DNA of 64,000 bases from Nitrospirillum pindoramense (GTDB lineage: Bacteria; Pseudomonadota; Alphaproteobacteria; Azospirillales; Azospirillaceae). Below, piece by piece: positions 26,396-35,241 of the stretch. Both the position numbers and the translations under genes were made by a program. The notes under the pieces were generated by a model, which saw nothing but the letters and a program-made list of their open reading frames with translations, had not been told where the DNA came from and did not search any database. The stretch is from positions 62,001-126,000 of the forward strand of contig NZ_VITR01000011.1 of the NCBI RefSeq assembly GCF_007827955.1, in the 5' to 3' direction. Every line of letters starts with the position of its first letter. Positions within the stretch are counted from its first letter, which is position 1.

Positions 26396-28957
26396 TCAGG
26401 TTGAGAAACGCCGGAAGAACAGCCGCTTGACCCCCTCCGCCAGGGCGAGATAGGCGAGAACGGCGGCGCCCAGCAGCAGGTAGAACAGCGGCGGCGGGGC
26501 GACCAGCCCGAAGACTGGCGCCAGCGGCGTCAGCGGCAGCAGGGCGGCCAGGGCCGCCGTCGCCAGGGCCAGGCCCGCCAGCACGGGGTGGGGATGGCTG
26601 CGCCACGGGGCCCGTGGCGTTCGGATGATGAAGATCACCAGCACCTGGGTCGCCAGGCTTTCAACGAACCAGCCCGTTTGGAACAGGGCCTCATTCGCGT
26701 GCAGCAGGTGCAGCAGGACGTAGAAGGTCAGGAAGTCGAACAGGGAACTGACCGGCCCCAGCACCAGCATGAAGCGCAGGATCAGGGGCAGGTTCCAGTA
26801 CACCGGCCGGGCCAGCGCCTCCTCCTCCACATTGTCGAAGGGAATGCCGGTTTCCGAGGCGTCGTACAGCAGGTTGTTCAACAGCACCTGCACCGGCGTC
26901 ATGGGCAGAAAGGGCAGGAACAGCGCGGCGCCGGCCATGCTGAACATGTTGCCGAAGTTCGAGCTGCTGCCCATCAGCACGTATTTGGTGACGTTCAGGA
27001 CGGTGCGGCGCCCCTCCAGCACGGCCTCATGCACCACCGACAAATCCTGGTCCAGCAGGATGATGCCGGCCGCCTCCTTCGCCACGTCGGTGGCGCTGTC
27101 GACGGAGATGCCGACATCGGCGGCATGCAGGGCGGAGGCGTCGTTCACCCCGTCGCCCATGAAGCCCACCACATGCCCCGTCTGCCGGCAGGCCAGCAGC
27201 ACCCGTTCCTTCTGTTGCGGCGTGACGCGGCAGAAGACGGTGACCTGCGGCAGCCGGGCGCGCAGCGCGTCCTCGCTCAGCGACCGCAACTCCTCCCCGG
27301 TCATCACGCCGCGGATGGGCAGGTCCAACTCCCCGCACAGGTGGCGGGTCACCGCCTCCGTGTCGCCGGTCAGGATCTTGATGGCCACCCCGGACCGGGC
27401 CAGGGCCGCGACCGCGGCCGTGGCGCTGGCCTTGGGCGGATCGAGGAAGGCCAGGTGGCCCTCGAACACCAGGTCGCATTCGTCGGCGCGATCGATATGC
27501 TCCCGGTCCGGCGGCAGCGGCTTGGTCGCCACGGCCAGGGCGCGGCACCCTTCACGACCCAGAGCCTGGAACTGGGCGTCCAGCCGCGCCCGCGTGCCGT
27601 CATCCAAGGGCAGTGCGTCCCCGCCAGGGCCGCGATAGCGCCCGGACAGACGCAGCAAATCCTCCGGCGCGCCCTTGACCACCAGCAGCCTCTCCCCGCC
27701 GTTTTCCACCAGCACGGACACCCGACGGCGTTCAAAGTCGAAAGGCACCTCATCGCATTTGCGCCAGGCCGCCAGGTCGGGCGCGCCCTGGGCGGCCTCG
27801 CCGTGGACCAGGATGGCCTCGTCCAGCGGGCTGCGCAGGCCGGTTTCGAACCGGCTGTTGAGATAGGCCAGGTCGAAGGGGTGGCGCCCCTCGGTCCCCT
27901 GGCAGTCCAGGGCGCGGACCAGGCGGATGCTGGCCTCGGTCAACGTTCCCGTCTTGTCGGTGCACAGGACGTCCATGGCGCCGACATTGTGCATGGAGGC
28001 CAGGCGCTTCACGATCACCCGCCGCTTGGCCAGGCGCAGGGCCCCGCGCGCCAGGGTGACGGTGACGATCATGGGCAGCAGCTCCGGCGTCAGCCCCACG
28101 GCCAAGGCCAGCGCGAACATCAGGGAGTCCAGCCAGGGCCGGTGGAACAGCACGTTCACCGTCAGGACGAACAACACCAGGAAGATGGTCAGCCGCAGGA
28201 TCAGGAAGCCGAAGCGCCGGACGCCGATCTCAAAGGCGGTCGGCGGGGGAACGGATCGCAGGCTGCCGCTGATCCGTCCGAACAAGGTGGCAGCGCCGGT
28301 CTGGCAGATCACGGCCGTGGCGCTGCCGGCGATGACCGAGGTTCCCATGAACAGGCAGGCGGTGGCCTCTCCCGCCATGGCCGGGGCGGTCGGCGTGTCC
28401 TCCGCCCGCTTTTCTACGGGATAAGCCTCACCGGTCAGGACGGCCTGATTCACGAACAGGTCCCGCGCCTGCAGCAGGCGGCAGTCGGCCGGCACCAGGT
28501 CACCGGCCGACAGGCGTACGACATCGCCGGGGACCAGCTGGTCCAGTGGCAGGGTGGCCTCCGCGCCGTCGCGCAACACCCGCGCCCGGACGGCAACCGT
28601 GCGGCGCAGGGCTTCCACCGCCGCCTCGGCCTGCCGCTCCTGGATGAAATCCAGCACGACGCTCAGCAGCACGACGATGGCGACGATGATGAAGCTGGAG
28701 GTGTTGCCGGTGGCCGCCGACAGCCCGCTGGCGAACAGCAGGATCAGCACTAGCGGGTTGGCGAACCGGGCCAGGAAGTCGACCCACGCCCGCCGCCGGC
28801 GCGGCGGCACCGGCTGGTTCGGGCCCCAGCGCCGCCGCCTGTCCTCCGCCTCCTCATTGCCCAGTCCGGCGGGGCTGGTCGATAGCGAGGCCAGCACGGC
28901 CTCCAGCGGCAGCGACCAGCTGGGCTGTGGCGCGGCGGATTCTAGGGATGGCGGCAT
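26396..28957 (-). CDS. mgtA: Magnesium-translocating P-type ATPase (MgtA type)
   Basis: 853 residues, P-type IIIB architecture. The TGEAYPVEK actuator loop, phosphorylation site CTDKTGTLTE, KGAPEDLL nucleotide-binding motif, TGDTEAV and hinge GDGVNDASAL are present; about ten membrane helices, the last six after the P-domain (GSSSNFGNMFSMAGAALFLP). MgtA/MgtB import Mg2+. The start overlaps the end of the PhaZ-like gene by 16 bases, so they form one minus-strand operon. I see no obvious long Mg-sensing leader because the upstream gene is contiguous. Confidence 0.92.
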   Translation of the reverse strand: MPPSLESAAPQPSWSLPLEAVLASLSTSPAGLGNEEAEDRRRRWGPNQPVPPRRRRAWVDFLARFANPLVLILLFASGLSAATGNTSSFIIVAIVVLLSVVLDFIQERQAEAAVEALRRTVAVRARVLRDGAEATLPLDQLVPGDVVRLSAGDLVPADCRLLQARDLFVNQAVLTGEAYPVEKRAEDTPTAPAMAGEATACLFMGTSVIAGSATAVICQTGAATLFGRISGSLRSVPPPTAFEIGVRRFGFLILRLTIFLVLFVLTVNVLFHRPWLDSLMFALALAVGLTPELLPMIVTVTLARGALRLAKRRVIVKRLASMHNVGAMDVLCTDKTGTLTEASIRLVRALDCQGTEGRHPFDLAYLNSRFETGLRSPLDEAILVHGEAAQGAPDLAAWRKCDEVPFDFERRRVSVLVENGGERLLVVKGAPEDLLRLSGRYRGPGGDALPLDDGTRARLDAQFQALGREGCRALAVATKPLPPDREHIDRADECDLVFEGHLAFLDPPKASATAAVAALARSGVAIKILTGDTEAVTRHLCGELDLPIRGVMTGEELRSLSEDALRARLPQVTVFCRVTPQQKERVLLACRQTGHVVGFMGDGVNDASALHAADVGISVDSATDVAKEAAGIILLDQDLSVVHEAVLEGRRTVLNVTKYVLMGSSSNFGNMFSMAGAALFLPFLPMTPVQVLLNNLLYDASETGIPFDNVEEEALARPVYWNLPLILRFMLVLGPVSSLFDFLTFYVLLHLLHANEALFQTGWFVESLATQVLVIFIIRTPRAPWRSHPHPVLAGLALATAALAALLPLTPLAPVFGLVAPPPLFYLLLGAAVLAYLALAEGVKRLFFRRFST

Positions 28958-29997
28958 AGGAAATCCCGAACCACGGGATGCACCCGGTCATGCCAGACGG
29001 CGCCGTGGAAAAGATTGAAATGCCCGGCGGGCATGAAAAGGCGGTGCCCGCGCCGGGCCTTGGGTATGGCGGGGCAGAGGCGATGGGCCACCTCGCATTG
29101 GCCGGGGCCGGCGATGTCGTCCCGCCCGCCCTCGATGGTCAGCAGGGCGGTTTCCCGGATCAGGCCGGGGGTCACCGGCAGGTCGCACCAGCGCAGGGTT
29201 CCGTGGGCCAAGGCGTCGGCGTGATAGACGGTGGCGATGACATCCAGGAAGAATTCGGCGGGCACGTCGATCAGCGACGCCAGGTCGGACAGGAAGGGAT
29301 GTCCCGCCGGGTCCAGGCCGTCATCGTGCAGGGCCTTGCGGATGATGTCGCAGCCGTCCGCCATGTGCCGGTTCACATAGGACCACAGCACGCGCCGCTG
29401 CGTTTCGTGCGCATAGACGGCCCGCCCGGCCCCTAGCCGTCCCTCCGGGACCAGGGAAAGGGCGTGGGCGCGGAACCAGTCCAGGGAATGGGCGAAGGCG
29501 AATTTATCCCCGACCGTGGGGTTGATGCGCGGGTCGATCTTACCGCCGATCAGCACCAGGCTGCGCGGATTGGGCAGGGTCCGGCTGGACGCCAGCAGGG
29601 CGGTCGCGGCCAGGGCCGGCAGGGCGGACTGGCACAGGCCGATGAGATCGACTTCGCCCAGCTGTTGCACGGCATCCAGCACCCGCGACAGGCAGTCGGC
29701 CAAACCGAAGCCGCCGCAAGGGGCCGGCACCTCGGCGGCATCGCGCCATTCCAACAGGTGCAGGTCGCACCAGGGCGCCATGTCCGCCACCATGTCATGC
29801 AGCAGCCGGGGATTGATCCCCGACAGCGGGGCGATGATCAGAACCCGATGGGCCGTCGCCGGCGCCGCACCCGCCAGGGCCCCGCCTGCCAGCGCATGGA
29901 ACCGTACCAGCCGATCAAAGACGCCGTCCTTCACAATCTCTTCCCTGAAGCCCACAAGGGACGGCAGCCCGTGCGGCGGGAGTGATGGTTCCGGCAT
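28942..29997 (-). CDS. Intracellular PHB depolymerase-like alpha/beta hydrolase
   Basis: 351 residues. The sequence matches intracellular PhaZ-type depolymerases at its landmarks: nucleophile elbow IGLCQSALPALAATALL with Cys in place of Ser, LIGGKIDPRINPTVGDKFA, and C-terminal FMPAGHFNLFHG carrying the catalytic His. These enzymes release hydroxybutyrate from native polyhydroxybutyrate granules. GGGAGGAG precedes ATG 29997. No signal peptide, consistent with a cytoplasmic role. Shorter than usual PhaZ (~400), so it may be a divergent relative rather than the main depolymerase. First gene of an operon with the MgtA-type ATPase. Confidence 0.8.
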   Translation of the reverse strand: MPEPSLPPHGLPSLVGFREEIVKDGVFDRLVRFHALAGGALAGAAPATAHRVLIIAPLSGINPRLLHDMVADMAPWCDLHLLEWRDAAEVPAPCGGFGLADCLSRVLDAVQQLGEVDLIGLCQSALPALAATALLASSRTLPNPRSLVLIGGKIDPRINPTVGDKFAFAHSLDWFRAHALSLVPEGRLGAGRAVYAHETQRRVLWSYVNRHMADGCDIIRKALHDDGLDPAGHPFLSDLASLIDVPAEFFLDVIATVYHADALAHGTLRWCDLPVTPGLIRETALLTIEGGRDDIAGPGQCEVAHRLCPAIPKARRGHRLFMPAGHFNLFHGAVWHDRVHPVVRDFLCRHP

Positions 29998-30336
29998 GGT
30001 CTCCTCCCATCGGGTTGGGGAGCAGGCGTGGTGAAGCGGACCAGGATGCCGGGATCTTGCCACACCAGCACCGGATCGCATTGACCCAACGCAAGGGACG
30101 GATCATCGGCCCATTCCTTGGCACTATCGTAACAAAGGGGGCGCCTATCGTCGGCAACGACATTAAAAGCCAAGTCGATGGGCGTGAAGTTGCGTATGTT
30201 AACACCACAGCAACATCTAGATTTTTAAATTAACTTGCATTTTTATCTTGCCTGCGCGCTTTGGATGATGATGTCCTGGGATGGCAACCGTCTGGTTGGC
30301 TGCCAGGGGCCGAGATGGTTAAAAAAACAGGAGGCG
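29998..30336. other. 339-bp divergent intergenic region, AT-rich in its right half
   Basis: No gene supported. It holds the promoters of the PhaZ-like gene (minus) and the S41-like gene (plus). The stretch 30160-30255 is markedly AT-rich. AGGAGG at 30329-30334 belongs to the S41-like gene. Confidence 0.5.
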
Positions 30337-31968
30337 ATGTTGGGTCGTGCGGGCATGCTTAACAAGATCTGGCGCGGAAGCCGCCTGCTCAGGGTTTCGG
30401 TCTGCCTTCTGTTGATAGGAAGCACGGCGGCGGGCGCCGTCTTCTACCTGCGGCACAAACCGTCGCGCGTGTTCGATGCCGCCTGGGATGTGGTGAACAC
30501 GCATTATTATGACCGTACCTTCAACGGGTATGACTGGGTGAAGGTGGGCCAGACCTTCAGGGCCAAGCTGCCCTGGTGGGACAGCAGGGGATTCGATACC
30601 GCCGAGGTCATCAACTCCATGCTGCGGCTTCTTGAAAGCTCTCACCTGGATTACCAGACGCCCGCCCAGGCTGAATTCGCCATCGGATCAGAGCCGGGTG
30701 CCGATTTGATCTTTCCTGACAGTATGGAGATGGCGGGCCTCAGCGTTATTGGTCCTAGACATATGAAGGCGCCGATCATTACACAAATAGAGACGGATTC
30801 TTATCTTTATAAACAAGGGGTTAGGGTGGGAGATCACATATTAATTGGAATTCATAAAGACGAAAATGGAGAAGATGTTATATCGTATTATGTAACAAAA
30901 ATAGATGGCCGCAAATTTGAGGTAAAAGTTAATAAATCTCAGATGGCTCGTGGCGATGACGCTCCCTATATAGAAAACCGAAGAATTGTATTCGGTAACT
31001 TCGACGCTGCTTCTTTCGTGAAGCTGAATGCACTTCGGACGGACCCGGCGAACGCCGATCTGACGGTGTTCTACCGCCCCAGTGGCATCATCACCACCCT
31101 TGGGGGAGCTGCGACTGACGAGGGCTTGTCGGTGATCGACGTTCAAAAGGACTCGGTGGCGGATCGTGAGGGCATTGAGATCGGCTCGTTCCTCAGGGGA
31201 ATGACCAGCCTGCCGCGCCAGGATGGCGAGGACGGTATCGCGTTAACCATCCAGTTGCCCAACGGGGAAGAGAGGAAGTTTGAGGCGAAGGTGCCGATTA
31301 GCTATATCGAGGGATGGCAGCCCTACCACCGGTCCGCTGAGAAGGTTGGCGCCACCCTGGTCATCCGATTCGACAAATTCAACGATGAGAATGTCGACTG
31401 GGTTGGAATGCAACTTAAACAGCAGAATTCTGGGGCCGTAATTTTCGATTTACGCAATAATTCCGGCGGCACCGTTAAAGCTATGCAACGCTTCCTGGGT
31501 TACTTCCTGCCCGCCGGGACCACGATCATGGAACAACGGGGCGCCACCGAGACCGAAATGATCAAGGTTTCGGACGGGAATGCTGCCTTATCCGGTTCGT
31601 TGGCCGTCCTGGTCGGCCCGGCCTCCGCCAGTGCCGCCGAGGTTTCCGCCGCAGCACTTCAGGCTTATGGCCGGGCGACCATCGTGGGCCGGAAGACATC
31701 CGGCGATGTTCTCATGGCGCGGGCCTACCGTTTGCCGAACGGTGGCTTGATCCAGGTGCCCGAGGCGGCGCTGAGGGACCCCAAGGGGCGGGATCTGGAG
31801 GGCTCTGGCCTGACACCGGACATCACGGTGTGGAAGACCCTGGCGACCATCCGCGAAGGGCGGGACCTGCCGCTGGAAGCCGCCCTGGCGGTGGTGACGG
31901 GGGCCCAAGCCCCTCCTGTCAAAGTCCCCCCTGCCGAAGCCCCTGGGGCGGCTGCGGCGCGGCCCTGA
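30337..31968 (+). CDS. PDZ-containing S41-family peptidase-like protein
   Basis: About 543 residues: N-terminal membrane anchor (LLRVSVCLLLIGSTAAGAVFYL, ~14-36), a helical region, PDZ-like segments (~130-330), and an S41 core with GAVIFDLRNNSGGTVKAMQRF and the nucleophile region VGPASASAAEVSAAAL (Ser ~432). Where CtpA proteins have T-F-G-K-G with the catalytic Lys, this protein reads TSGDVL, so it lacks that Lys and resembles the S41 subgroup with G-x-x-T-x-G. Activity is therefore uncertain. Bases 30740-31010 are conspicuously AT-rich with rare codons (ATA, TTA, AGA). AGGAGG is only 2 bases from ATG 30337; TTG 30340 would be better spaced. Confidence 0.8.
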   Translation: MLGRAGMLNKIWRGSRLLRVSVCLLLIGSTAAGAVFYLRHKPSRVFDAAWDVVNTHYYDRTFNGYDWVKVGQTFRAKLPWWDSRGFDTAEVINSMLRLLESSHLDYQTPAQAEFAIGSEPGADLIFPDSMEMAGLSVIGPRHMKAPIITQIETDSYLYKQGVRVGDHILIGIHKDENGEDVISYYVTKIDGRKFEVKVNKSQMARGDDAPYIENRRIVFGNFDAASFVKLNALRTDPANADLTVFYRPSGIITTLGGAATDEGLSVIDVQKDSVADREGIEIGSFLRGMTSLPRQDGEDGIALTIQLPNGEERKFEAKVPISYIEGWQPYHRSAEKVGATLVIRFDKFNDENVDWVGMQLKQQNSGAVIFDLRNNSGGTVKAMQRFLGYFLPAGTTIMEQRGATETEMIKVSDGNAALSGSLAVLVGPASASAAEVSAAALQAYGRATIVGRKTSGDVLMARAYRLPNGGLIQVPEAALRDPKGRDLEGSGLTPDITVWKTLATIREGRDLPLEAALAVVTGAQAPPVKVPPAEAPGAAAARP

Positions 31969-31972
31969 CCCG

Positions 31973-33250
31973 TCACCCCGTTCGGGTGGGGGCGACCGCC
32001 AGCCGGGGGCCCGTTCGGCCGGCGGTTTCCGGGAACAGGGCCGTCAGCGCCATGACGGCCAGTCCCGCCGCCGCCCCCAGGCCCAGGAAGGCCCACGAAT
32101 AGCCGAACCTGTCGACCACGGCGCCCGCCGCCAGGCCGCTGATGGCTCCGCCTATCCCCTGCGCCGACATGATGAGGCCCAGGGCCAGGTTGTAATGGCC
32201 GCTCTCCCGCGTCAGGTCGGCGACGATCAGGGGTGTCAGCACCCCGACCAGCCCGGCGCCGACGCCGTCCAGAAGCTGGACGCCGATCAGCCAGGCGGGG
32301 TTGTCGGATGCCAGGTAGAGGCAGGCGCGCAGGGGCAGCACGGCGAAGGCGATCAGCAGCACCGGCTTGCGTCCCCATTTCTCCGCGTAATGACCGGCCA
32401 GCAGCGCCATGGGCAGCATGACCAATTGGGCGGCGATGATGCAGGAGGACATCATGGCTGTCGCCCATTCCGGGTTGGCGTTGGCCAGCTTCTGACCCAC
32501 CAGGGGCAGCAGGGGGGCGTTGGCGAAATGGAACAGCAGCCCGCAGCCGGCGAAGATCATCAGCGGCCGGCATCGGAGCAGGGCGCGTACGCTTCCCTGG
32601 GCCGGACGGGTGGCCTTCTCGTCACGGCCCTGGCCGTCCTGACCCCGGGCGCGCTGGTGGTCGATGGCCGCCGCCGGGATGGACAGCACCGCGATGATGG
32701 CCAGCACGGCGAAGAACGGCCCCAGCAGGAAGACCGACCGCTGGCCGAAAAGGTGACCCAGCACCCCGGCGGCCAGGGCGATGAAAACATTGCCGGCGTG
32801 GTCGAAGGCGCCGTTGCGCCCCATCCGCCCCGCCAACTGGGACCGGGCGTACAGCCCCAGGGTCAGTGCCGCAACGGCCGGCCCGAAGATGTCGCCCACC
32901 ACCGCCAGCACGGTATTGGCCAGCAGGACGGGCCAGAACGTCGGCACGGCGAAGATGACGACGCTGCCGATGGCCAACACCGCCAGCGCGGCGGCCACCA
33001 GTTCCCGCTTGGCGCGGACGGCGTCGATCAGGGCGCCGGCCGGCCCCTGGGCGGCCAGGCCCAGCAGGCCGCTCACCATGGTCACCATGCCCACGGCGGA
33101 TTGGCTCCAGCCCTGCTGGGTGACCAGGTAGACGTTCAGGAATGGCCCCAGGGCGCCGCGCACGTCGGCCAGCAGGAAGTTGAGGGCGTCCAGCGCGTTC
33201 AGGCCTTTGCACAGCCGTGCCACGCTGCCCCTTAAGGGCGTCGAAATCAT
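31973..33250 (-). CDS. MFS transporter
   Basis: 425-residue major facilitator with 12 hydrophobic helices and a central charged loop (HQRARGQDGQGRDEKATRP). Motifs: DAVRAKRELV after helix 2 and GHYAEKWGRKPVLL after helix 8. Its start overlaps the stop of the ArsB-type gene by ATGA, so it is the last gene of a minus-strand run beginning at the sigma-54-type promoter (35985-35999) or earlier. Drug or metabolite efflux is plausible; substrate unknown. Confidence 0.88.
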   Translation of the reverse strand: MISTPLRGSVARLCKGLNALDALNFLLADVRGALGPFLNVYLVTQQGWSQSAVGMVTMVSGLLGLAAQGPAGALIDAVRAKRELVAAALAVLAIGSVVIFAVPTFWPVLLANTVLAVVGDIFGPAVAALTLGLYARSQLAGRMGRNGAFDHAGNVFIALAAGVLGHLFGQRSVFLLGPFFAVLAIIAVLSIPAAAIDHQRARGQDGQGRDEKATRPAQGSVRALLRCRPLMIFAGCGLLFHFANAPLLPLVGQKLANANPEWATAMMSSCIIAAQLVMLPMALLAGHYAEKWGRKPVLLIAFAVLPLRACLYLASDNPAWLIGVQLLDGVGAGLVGVLTPLIVADLTRESGHYNLALGLIMSAQGIGGAISGLAAGAVVDRFGYSWAFLGLGAAAGLAVMALTALFPETAGRTGPRLAVAPTRTG

Positions 33251-34518
33251 AGGCGTGCTCCCAAGGAAAGCGCGGCCAGGGCCAGCAGCAGGGCCGGGAG
33301 GGTGACCACGGCACCCAGGCGCATGAAGCGCCAGGCGCTAATCTCCTCCCCCTCCCGCCGCAGCGCGGCCAGCCAGAGAAGTGTTGCCAGGGACCCGGTC
33401 ACGGACAGGTTCGGCCCCAGGTTCAGGCCGATCAGCATCGCGCCCACCGTTGCGGCGGGCGGGGCCGCCAGGGCCACCACCGAGTTGGCCAGCAGCCCCG
33501 CCGGCAGGTTGTTGATCAGGTTGCAGAGGACGGCCACCACCAGGCCGACGCCCATCTGCCCCCCATCCAGTAGCCCCGCCCCGCCGGCCTGACCCAGCCG
33601 TTCCGCCAGCCGGTCCACGACGCTGGTCTGGCCCAGTGCGCGCACCATGATGAACAGGCCGGCGACCAGGGGCAGGGTGCTCCACGACAGGTGGCCAAGC
33701 AGGCGGGGCAGGGACCGCCGCTCCACCGCGCACAGCAGGGCGGCGGCCAGGGCCGCCACGCCGAACGTCGGTCCCCCCAGGGGGCGGCCGGCGGTGGAGG
33801 CCGCCACCAAGGTGACGGCGGCCACCGCCAGGGCATAAGCCGCGAGGCGGCCGCCCCTGGCCAGCGTCGGCACCGGTATGCGCCGGGCGATGGGGGCGGA
33901 GAGGGCGCGCCGCTGACTCAGGAAAAGCGCCAGAAACGTCGCCCCGATGGCCAAGGTCGACGGCAGGGCGAAACGGCCCAGCCAGTCGGTGAGCGGCGGC
34001 AGGTGCCCGCCATACATCACCAGGTTGGAGGGGTTGGAGATGGGCAGCAGGAAACTGGCGGCGTTGGCGACGAAGGCGCAGGCGAAAAGATAGGGCGCCG
34101 GGGTGGCGCCCGCAGCCCGGACCGCCGCATAGACGGCGGGGGTCAGGACCACGGCGGTGGCATCGTTGGACAGGAAGGCAGTCACCGCCACGCCGATCAG
34201 GAACATCTGGGTGAAAAGTCGCCCGCCCGATCCGCCCGCCCGGTTGACGGCGATGGCGGCCAACCAGTCGAAAAGCCCCTCCTGTCGGGCCAATTCGGCC
34301 AGCATCATCATGCCGATCAGGAACAGGTAGAGGTCGCTGCCTTCCGCGACGGCCCCCCAGGCCTGCCGCCACGGAACCAGCGCCGTGGCGACCAGGGTGG
34401 CGGCGCCCGCCATGGCCCATACGGCCTCAGGCAGGCGCCAGGGTCGGACGATGACGCCGCCGGTCGTAACGGCCGCCACCGTCCAAATCCCGCCCTCAAC
34501 CAGCGTGACGGCCGGCAT
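33247..34518 (-). CDS. ArsB/ion-transporter-superfamily permease
   Basis: 423-residue permease with about 11-12 helices. Family landmarks are FLSNDATAVVLTPAVYAAV, PISNPSNLVMYGG and, near the end, GLNLGPNLSVTGSLATLLWL, as in ArsB arsenite/antimonite carriers. The gene is not in the ars operon of this window (which has Acr3), so the substrate could be another anion. ATG 34518 is preferred over 34524, which would place the GCGGG sequence against the start. It overlaps the end of the upstream OB-like gene by 23 bases and the MFS start by 4. Confidence 0.85.
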   Translation of the reverse strand: MPAVTLVEGGIWTVAAVTTGGVIVRPWRLPEAVWAMAGAATLVATALVPWRQAWGAVAEGSDLYLFLIGMMMLAELARQEGLFDWLAAIAVNRAGGSGGRLFTQMFLIGVAVTAFLSNDATAVVLTPAVYAAVRAAGATPAPYLFACAFVANAASFLLPISNPSNLVMYGGHLPPLTDWLGRFALPSTLAIGATFLALFLSQRRALSAPIARRIPVPTLARGGRLAAYALAVAAVTLVAASTAGRPLGGPTFGVAALAAALLCAVERRSLPRLLGHLSWSTLPLVAGLFIMVRALGQTSVVDRLAERLGQAGGAGLLDGGQMGVGLVVAVLCNLINNLPAGLLANSVVALAAPPAATVGAMLIGLNLGPNLSVTGSLATLLWLAALRREGEEISAWRFMRLGAVVTLPALLLALAALSLGARL

Positions 34519-35179
34519 CGGCATCCCGCTGGTGGTCGGCCTTGGGACCCGGCTTGGGACTGGGCTTGAGCTTGCCTGGCTTCTCCTTGGCGGGTTGCAG
34601 ATCCCGCAGCTCATCGGCGCTGGCGCCGATGGCCCGCGCCACCAGGACCGACCCCGCCGTGGTCATCACCCTCTCGCCGGCGGCGGCAAAGGGGGCGCCG
34701 ATGTGTATCCCCTTGGCCAGCGGCTCCGTCTCGGCGGCGGCGAAACGCACCTGCTCGCCGCCATGGAGCAGGACGCCGCGCAACTCACCCTTGCCGCCAT
34801 GCAACAGGCGCTCGATGCGGCCCGTGGTGGTGGCCGGTGTACGCTCCACCGCCGGCTGGGGCGGTGGCCTGTGGTTGGGCGAGGGTTGGTCTGACGGGGG
34901 GTGGTCTGGACCGTTGTCGGCGAAGCGCCGTCCATCGGGCAGATCCACCGCGACGGCGGCGACGACATTGCCGGCCCTGAGCTTCACGCCCCGTATGCCG
35001 ACGGTCACGTCGTGGCTGCCGGTCAGGGCTGCGGCCACCGCGGCACCGACGTGGGGGGGCATGAGCACCTCCAGCCCGTCGCCCAACAGAAAGCCGTCAA
35101 CCTCGCCCCGTGGGCTCAACAACAGCCGGGTCACGCGGCCGGGGATCACCGGCAGGTGTTCTGGGTCTATCCAATGCAT
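34496..35179 (-). CDS. Protein with two OB-like repeats, paralogue of the adjacent secreted protein
   Basis: 227 residues, no recognised family. It has two similar segments: VTRLLLSPRGEVDGFLLGDG followed by MPPHVGAAVAA (~18-75), and IERLLHGGKGELRGVLLHGG (~125-185). The same pattern occurs in the neighbouring gene (35242-35946), indicating a duplication. No signal peptide; the C-terminus is Lys/Pro-rich (KEKPGKLKPSPKPGPKAD). GAGGA precedes ATG 35179. Placed in an operon with ArsB-like and MFS transporters under a probable sigma-54 promoter. Function unknown. Confidence 0.7.
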   Translation of the reverse strand: MHWIDPEHLPVIPGRVTRLLLSPRGEVDGFLLGDGLEVLMPPHVGAAVAAALTGSHDVTVGIRGVKLRAGNVVAAVAVDLPDGRRFADNGPDHPPSDQPSPNHRPPPQPAVERTPATTTGRIERLLHGGKGELRGVLLHGGEQVRFAAAETEPLAKGIHIGAPFAAAGERVMTTAGSVLVARAIGASADELRDLQPAKEKPGKLKPSPKPGPKADHQRDADAGRHAG

Positions 35180-35241
35180 GAGAGTCCTCACTTAGAAAGG
35201 GCCTTGTTCAGAAAGGGGGCGGCCAGAAAGGGGGCAGGGCG

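Noticed and set aside
26588-28753. 721-codon plus-strand open frame
   Set aside because: Antisense shadow of the MgtA-type ATPase; no Shine-Dalgarno and no domains.
30118-30136. Sigma-54 promoter before the S41-like gene
   Set aside because: TTGGCAC is present, but no TTGC follows at the right spacing.
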